Source of the DNA: Diatrype stigma
Lineage: Eukaryota > Ascomycota > Sordariomycetes > Xylariales > Diatrypaceae
DNA: 64,000 bases
Direction of reading: 5' to 3'
Assembly: GCA_022225965.2 (NCBI GenBank)
Contig: JAKJXP020000032.1
Span: 310,001-374,000, forward strand
Position 1 is the first letter of the stretch, and the number at the start of each line of letters is the position of its first letter. Below the pieces are notes generated by a model. That model did no database searches, was not told where the DNA came from, and saw nothing but the letters and a program-made list of their open reading frames with translations. Both the position numbers and the translations under genes were made by a program. Of this stretch, positions 59,828 to 64,000 are shown piece by piece.

Positions 59828-62800
59828 ATGGGGGAGAACACGGGAGCTGCTCGAACTCGAACGCCTGGCAAGGCTGCTGGGACACCTACTGGCGCTACCA
59901 CTACCCCTTCATTGTCTAGGAAACCAAGCTCAGCCTCGACTACGGGAAAGCAGCAGAAGAGCATTCTCGGCTTTTTCTCTAAATCCGCATCGAAGGACAA
60001 GGACGCAGCACCGGCGGCCACCTCTACCCCTGCCTCCCAGATACCCTCCTCGCCATGCCTCCGAGAGACGACGACCAAGTCTAACACGCTCCAATTGAAC
60101 AAGAGGCCGAGCAAGAACATTACCCCCGTCCCTAGCAGCGACGCCTTGGAGCCCTCGAGCTCCCAGGAGAATATAGATTCTGCCACCACCGTCAAGCACG
60201 CCGACTCGTCTAAGCCCACCATCATGGGTAGCAGTCCTTCGCGTAAAGTCAAGAAAACCGTCAATTACGCCGAGTCTTCCGATGACGACGACGAAGATGT
60301 CTTCGTGGCGATGAAGACTGCTCGAGCACGACGTCGGAAACCCCAGCGGACCAGGGTTGCCGATGATGACGACGACGACGATGTGTACGAGGAAAGCAAG
60401 GAGCCTGAGGTGGCAGAGGATGATGGTAAGCTTGCAGAACCAGCAGTGTGCGTGCAATGCATTGGGCACCTAGACTGACACTATACAGATGAGATGGCCG
60501 ATTTCATCGCCTCTGAAGATTCCGATGCCCCCTCCAAGAAGAGGAAGCGCCCTCCCAAGCCACAACCATCACGCAAGAGATCGCAGACCCTTTCCCCTGC
60601 TTCCAGACAGGCCATGAATGATATGGTGGATGAGGACGAAGACATAGATGCCATCATGGAAGAGATGCCCTCGACCTCTACCGCGCAAAAGTGGAAATAC
60701 GACCCCGACACCATCGAACCCGTCAAGCTACGAACACCTACCGCTGCCCAGGCCTCCAAGAACAAGCCCAAGGCCCACACCCGGGAGCCCGAGGACCGCT
60801 ACCCATGGCTTGCTAAGATTACCGACATCAACCGGAATCCTCCAGGGCACCCCGACTACGACCCCTCTACGGTCTACGTGCCCCCGATGGCTTTGCAGAA
60901 ATTCTCGGCTTTCGAGAAACAGTACTGGGAGATCAAGCAGAAGCTTTGGGATACGGTTGTCTTTTTCAAGAAGGGCAAGTTTTACGAGCTTTACGAGAAC
61001 GATGCCACCATCGGACACCAGCTCTTCGATCTCAAGCTTACGGACCGTGTCAACATGCGCATGGTCGGCGTTCCCGAGAGCTCTCTGGACATGTGGGTCA
61101 ATCAGTTCATCGCCAAGGGGTACAAGGTGGCTCGCGTCGACCAAATGGAGACGGCGTTGGGCAAGGAGATGCGCGAGAGGGATGCCTCGAAGGCCAAGAA
61201 GCAGGACAAGATCATCCGCCGCGAGCTCGCCTGCATTTTGACTGGCGGCACTCTCGTCGACGGCAGCATGCTCCAGGATGACATGGCCACCTACTGTGTC
61301 GCCATCAAAGAGTCCGTTGTTGACGACCATCCTGCTTTCGGCATCTCGTTTGTGGATGCGGCTACGGGGCAGTTCTTCCTATCCGAGTTTGAGGATGATG
61401 TCGACCTGACCAAGTTTGAGACATTCGTTGCACAAACAAACCCCCGTGAGCTCATCCTGGAGAAGTCTCGCATCTCCACCAAGGCTTTGCGTATACTAAA
61501 GAATAACACCTCGCCCACGACTATCTGGAACTACTTCAAATCGGGAAGCCAGTTCTGGGATGCAGAAGTCACCCGCCGCGAGCTGAGCTGCAATGCCTAC
61601 TTTTCTTCCGAGAATAGTGAGGAAGAGGGGGCCTGGCCCGAAACGCTGGACAAGGCGAAGGACAAGCCCTTCTTGATGTCTGCCCTCGGAGCCCTTGTGC
61701 AGTACTTGCGCGTGCTCAAGATTGAGAGAATTCTACTGTCGCAAGGCAACTTCACCTGGTATAGCCCGATCCACAAGAATGGCACGTTGATCTTGGACGG
61801 CCAGACCCTCATCAACCTCGAGGTCTTCTCCAACACGGTCAACGGTGGATCGGAGGGGACCCTGTTTTCCCTTCTCAACAGATGCGTGACGCCGTTTGGC
61901 AAGCGGTTATTCCGCCAGTGGGTCTGCCACCCGCTTTGCAATATCCAAAAGATCAACGAACGGCTAGACGCGGTCGACCTGCTCAATGCTGATAGAACTG
62001 TGCGGGAACAATTCGCTTCCCAGCTCACTAAAATGCCGGATCTCGAACGCCTTATCTCTAGGGTCCATGCGGGTGCCTGTCGGCCCGAGGATTTCGTCAA
62101 AGTCCTCGAGGGCTTTGAACAGATCGAGTACACCATGACACTCCTTGGCGCCTTGGGAGGTGGGAGCGGCTTGATCGACCGCCTGGTCTCGTCCATGCCT
62201 GACCTTAACGAACCACTGTCGTTCTGGAAGTCCGCCTTCGATCGTAGGAAGGCTAGGGAAGAGAAGATCCTGATCCCCGAGCGAGGCATCGAGGAGGACT
62301 TTGACAACAGTCACGATACGATCGTTGAGATCAAGGACGACTTGCAAAAGCTGCTAGACAAAAAGAAGACCGAGCTCAAGAACAAGTCGCTGAAGTTCAC
62401 CGACATTGGCAAGGAGGTCTACCAGATCGAGGCGCCCAAGTCGCTCAAGGTTCCCAAAGATTGGCAGCAAATGTCGGCCACGTCCAGCGTCAAGCGCTAC
62501 TACTTCAAGGAACTTACCGAGCTCATCCGACAGCTGCAAGAGTGCGAGGAGACCCACTCTCAGCTCGTCAAAGAGGTGGCCGCTCGGCTCTTCAAGCGGT
62601 TCGATGTCGACTACGACACGTGGCAGCAAGCCATCCGCGTCGTCGCGCAACTCGACTGCCTAGTCAGCCTGGCGAGATCGTCGTCGTCACTGGGCGAGCC
62701 AAGCTGCCGACCTCAGTTCGTGGACGAGGAGCACAGCGTTGTCGAGTTCGAGGAACTCCGCCATCCGTGTATGCTCAATACTGTCGACGATTTCATCCCC

Positions 62801-63641
62801 AACGACATCGTGCTAGGTGGCGGGTCCGCCAACATCAGCCTACTCACGGGTGCGAACGCCGCCGGTAAATCCACGATCCTGCGCATGGTAAGTCCATTCA
62901 TTCACCGTTATTACGCACCCCTCTTCACATTGTTTCGCATATCTCTAATACTCCTTTTAGTCTTGCACCGCTGTCATCATGGCACAGATCGGTTGCTACG
63001 TGCCTGCTGTGTCGGCTCGGCTCACGCCCTGCGACCGCATCATGTCGCGTCTCGGCGCCAACGACAACATCTTCGCGGCGCAAAGCACTTTCTTCGTGGA
63101 GCTGTCTGAGACCAAGAAGATTCTGTCCGAGGCGACCCCTCGCTCGCTCGTCATCCTAGACGAACTTGGTCGCGGCACTTCGAGCTACGACGGCGTTGCC
63201 GTGGCCCAGGCGGTGCTACACCACGTCGCATCGCACATCGGCTGCGTCGGCTTCTTCGCCACGCACTACCACTCGCTGGCCACCGAGTTCGAGAACCACC
63301 CAGAGATCAAGCCGAAGCGGATGCGCATCCACGTGGACGAGGAGGAGAAGCAGATCACGTTCCTCTACAAGCTCGAGGACGGCGTGGCCGAGGGCAGCTT
63401 CGGCATGCACTGCGCCGCCATGTGCGGGATCAATAGTCGCGTCATCGAGCGCGCTGAGGTGGCGGCCAAGGAGTGGGAGCACACGAGCCGGCTCAAGGAG
63501 AGTCTCGAGCGCGCGAGGGAAGGCTGCTATATTCCCCTCGGCATGCTGAGCGACATCGCGGCCCTGCTCGACGAGAAGAAGAGCGCCGAGGTGGGAGCCA
63601 GGGGCTTGGATGTGCTGGTGAAGGCTATCGAGGCGCTTTGA
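59828..63641 (+). CDS. MSH6: DNA mismatch repair protein MSH6, 3 exons (1,225 aa)
   Basis: With MSH2 it forms MutS-alpha, which recognises base mismatches and small loops in the nucleus. Exons 59828-60425, 60489-62887 and 62961-63641 join in phase. The N-terminus has a PCNA-binding PIP box, QKSILGFF (43-50), then an acidic/basic disordered region. The mismatch-binding motif GKFYELYEN (Phe-x-Glu wedge) lies near residue 362. Connector, lever and clamp regions follow. The ATPase has Walker A TGANAAGKST just before intron 2, the signal region FAAQSTFFVELSE, Walker B LVILDELGRGTSSYDG, and FFATHYHSL. The ANAAGKST variant of Walker A is the MSH6 form seen in filamentous fungi rather than the PNMGGKST of most MutS proteins. 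The length matches MSH6 (yeast is about 1,240). The gene appears complete and intact. Confidence 0.95.
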
Positions 63642-64000
63642 ACAAGACAGAGGAAGGATTGGAAAGAGCTGAAATGGAGGGAGGCAATCATGTGACGTGA
63701 TGCGAGTCCCTGTTATAATACGAGATACCCCTCTGCGCTATGTATCTATATTTACGGTTGTTTGTTTGCTTGGCAGCTACGCGGCATAGCAGACTACGTC
63801 GGCAGATCTACTTGCCCGGTCTACTGCGGGAAAGGAAGCAAGGGAGGAAAGAAGGAATAGGGATAGACAGGAATGGCTGTAGCACTACCGGGACGGATGG
63901 AGTTCCGGATGGATGGACGGATTATGGTAGGCAGGTACTCGGCTAGAAGGTCATGACAAACTGTCTGGAGATATTGTTCGCTATATGAACCAAATTGCAA
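63642..64000. other. intergenic, 3' side of MSH6
   Basis: No further gene is recognisable before the window ends. Short frames here lack features. Confidence 0.5.

Overview
The window looks like nuclear DNA of a filamentous ascomycete (Pezizomycotina; which class is not clear). It shows short introns of about 45-150 bases with GTRNGT donors and CTAAC/CTRAC branch sites, fungal-type genes (COX10, MSH6, an NCS1 permease, an MFS sugar transporter, a P450), and a 13.8 kb AT-rich block whose repeats carry the transition-only decay expected of repeat-induced point mutation (RIP). Gene models are my own splicing by eye, and every exon junction was checked for phase.

Layout. 1-9.7 kb: an eight-exon cytochrome P450, an SRPK-like kinase with a C-terminal membrane anchor, and a weak three-exon hypothetical gene. 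9.7-20 kb: an intronless sulfite-oxidase-like protein that lacks key cofactor residues, then one very large minus-strand gene. Four exons of the latter join in phase into a 2,266-residue zinc-finger/coiled-coil protein. 21.4-25.5 kb: a five-exon transaldolase-family enzyme and a three-exon NCS1 nucleobase/allantoin-type permease. 26-32 kb: COX10 (heme A synthesis) and a five-exon MFS sugar transporter on the minus strand. 32-43 kb: mostly intergenic DNA with a decayed gene remnant, simple repeats, a Myb-domain gene and an F-box-like gene.

43.3-57.1 kb: two nested Ty1/copia LTR retrotransposons, both in minus orientation. The outer one (43303-57080, 184-bp LTRs, target duplication TTGGC) is interrupted by the inner one (48025-54138, 183-bp LTRs, target duplication ACAAA). 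Protease, integrase, reverse transcriptase and RNase H remnants are readable through many stops. The outer element also holds a plus-strand, non-pol reading frame with a cysteine cluster next to its 3' LTR. The outer element landed in a minus-strand gene for a single-pass membrane protein, whose halves now lie on either side of the block.

57-64 kb: a second SRPK-like kinase, paralogous to the one at 4 kb but without the membrane tail, and MSH6 (mismatch repair) in three exons.

I see no operon-like clustering. The genes are mainly independent housekeeping or accessory functions. No tRNA, rRNA or CRISPR was recognised.
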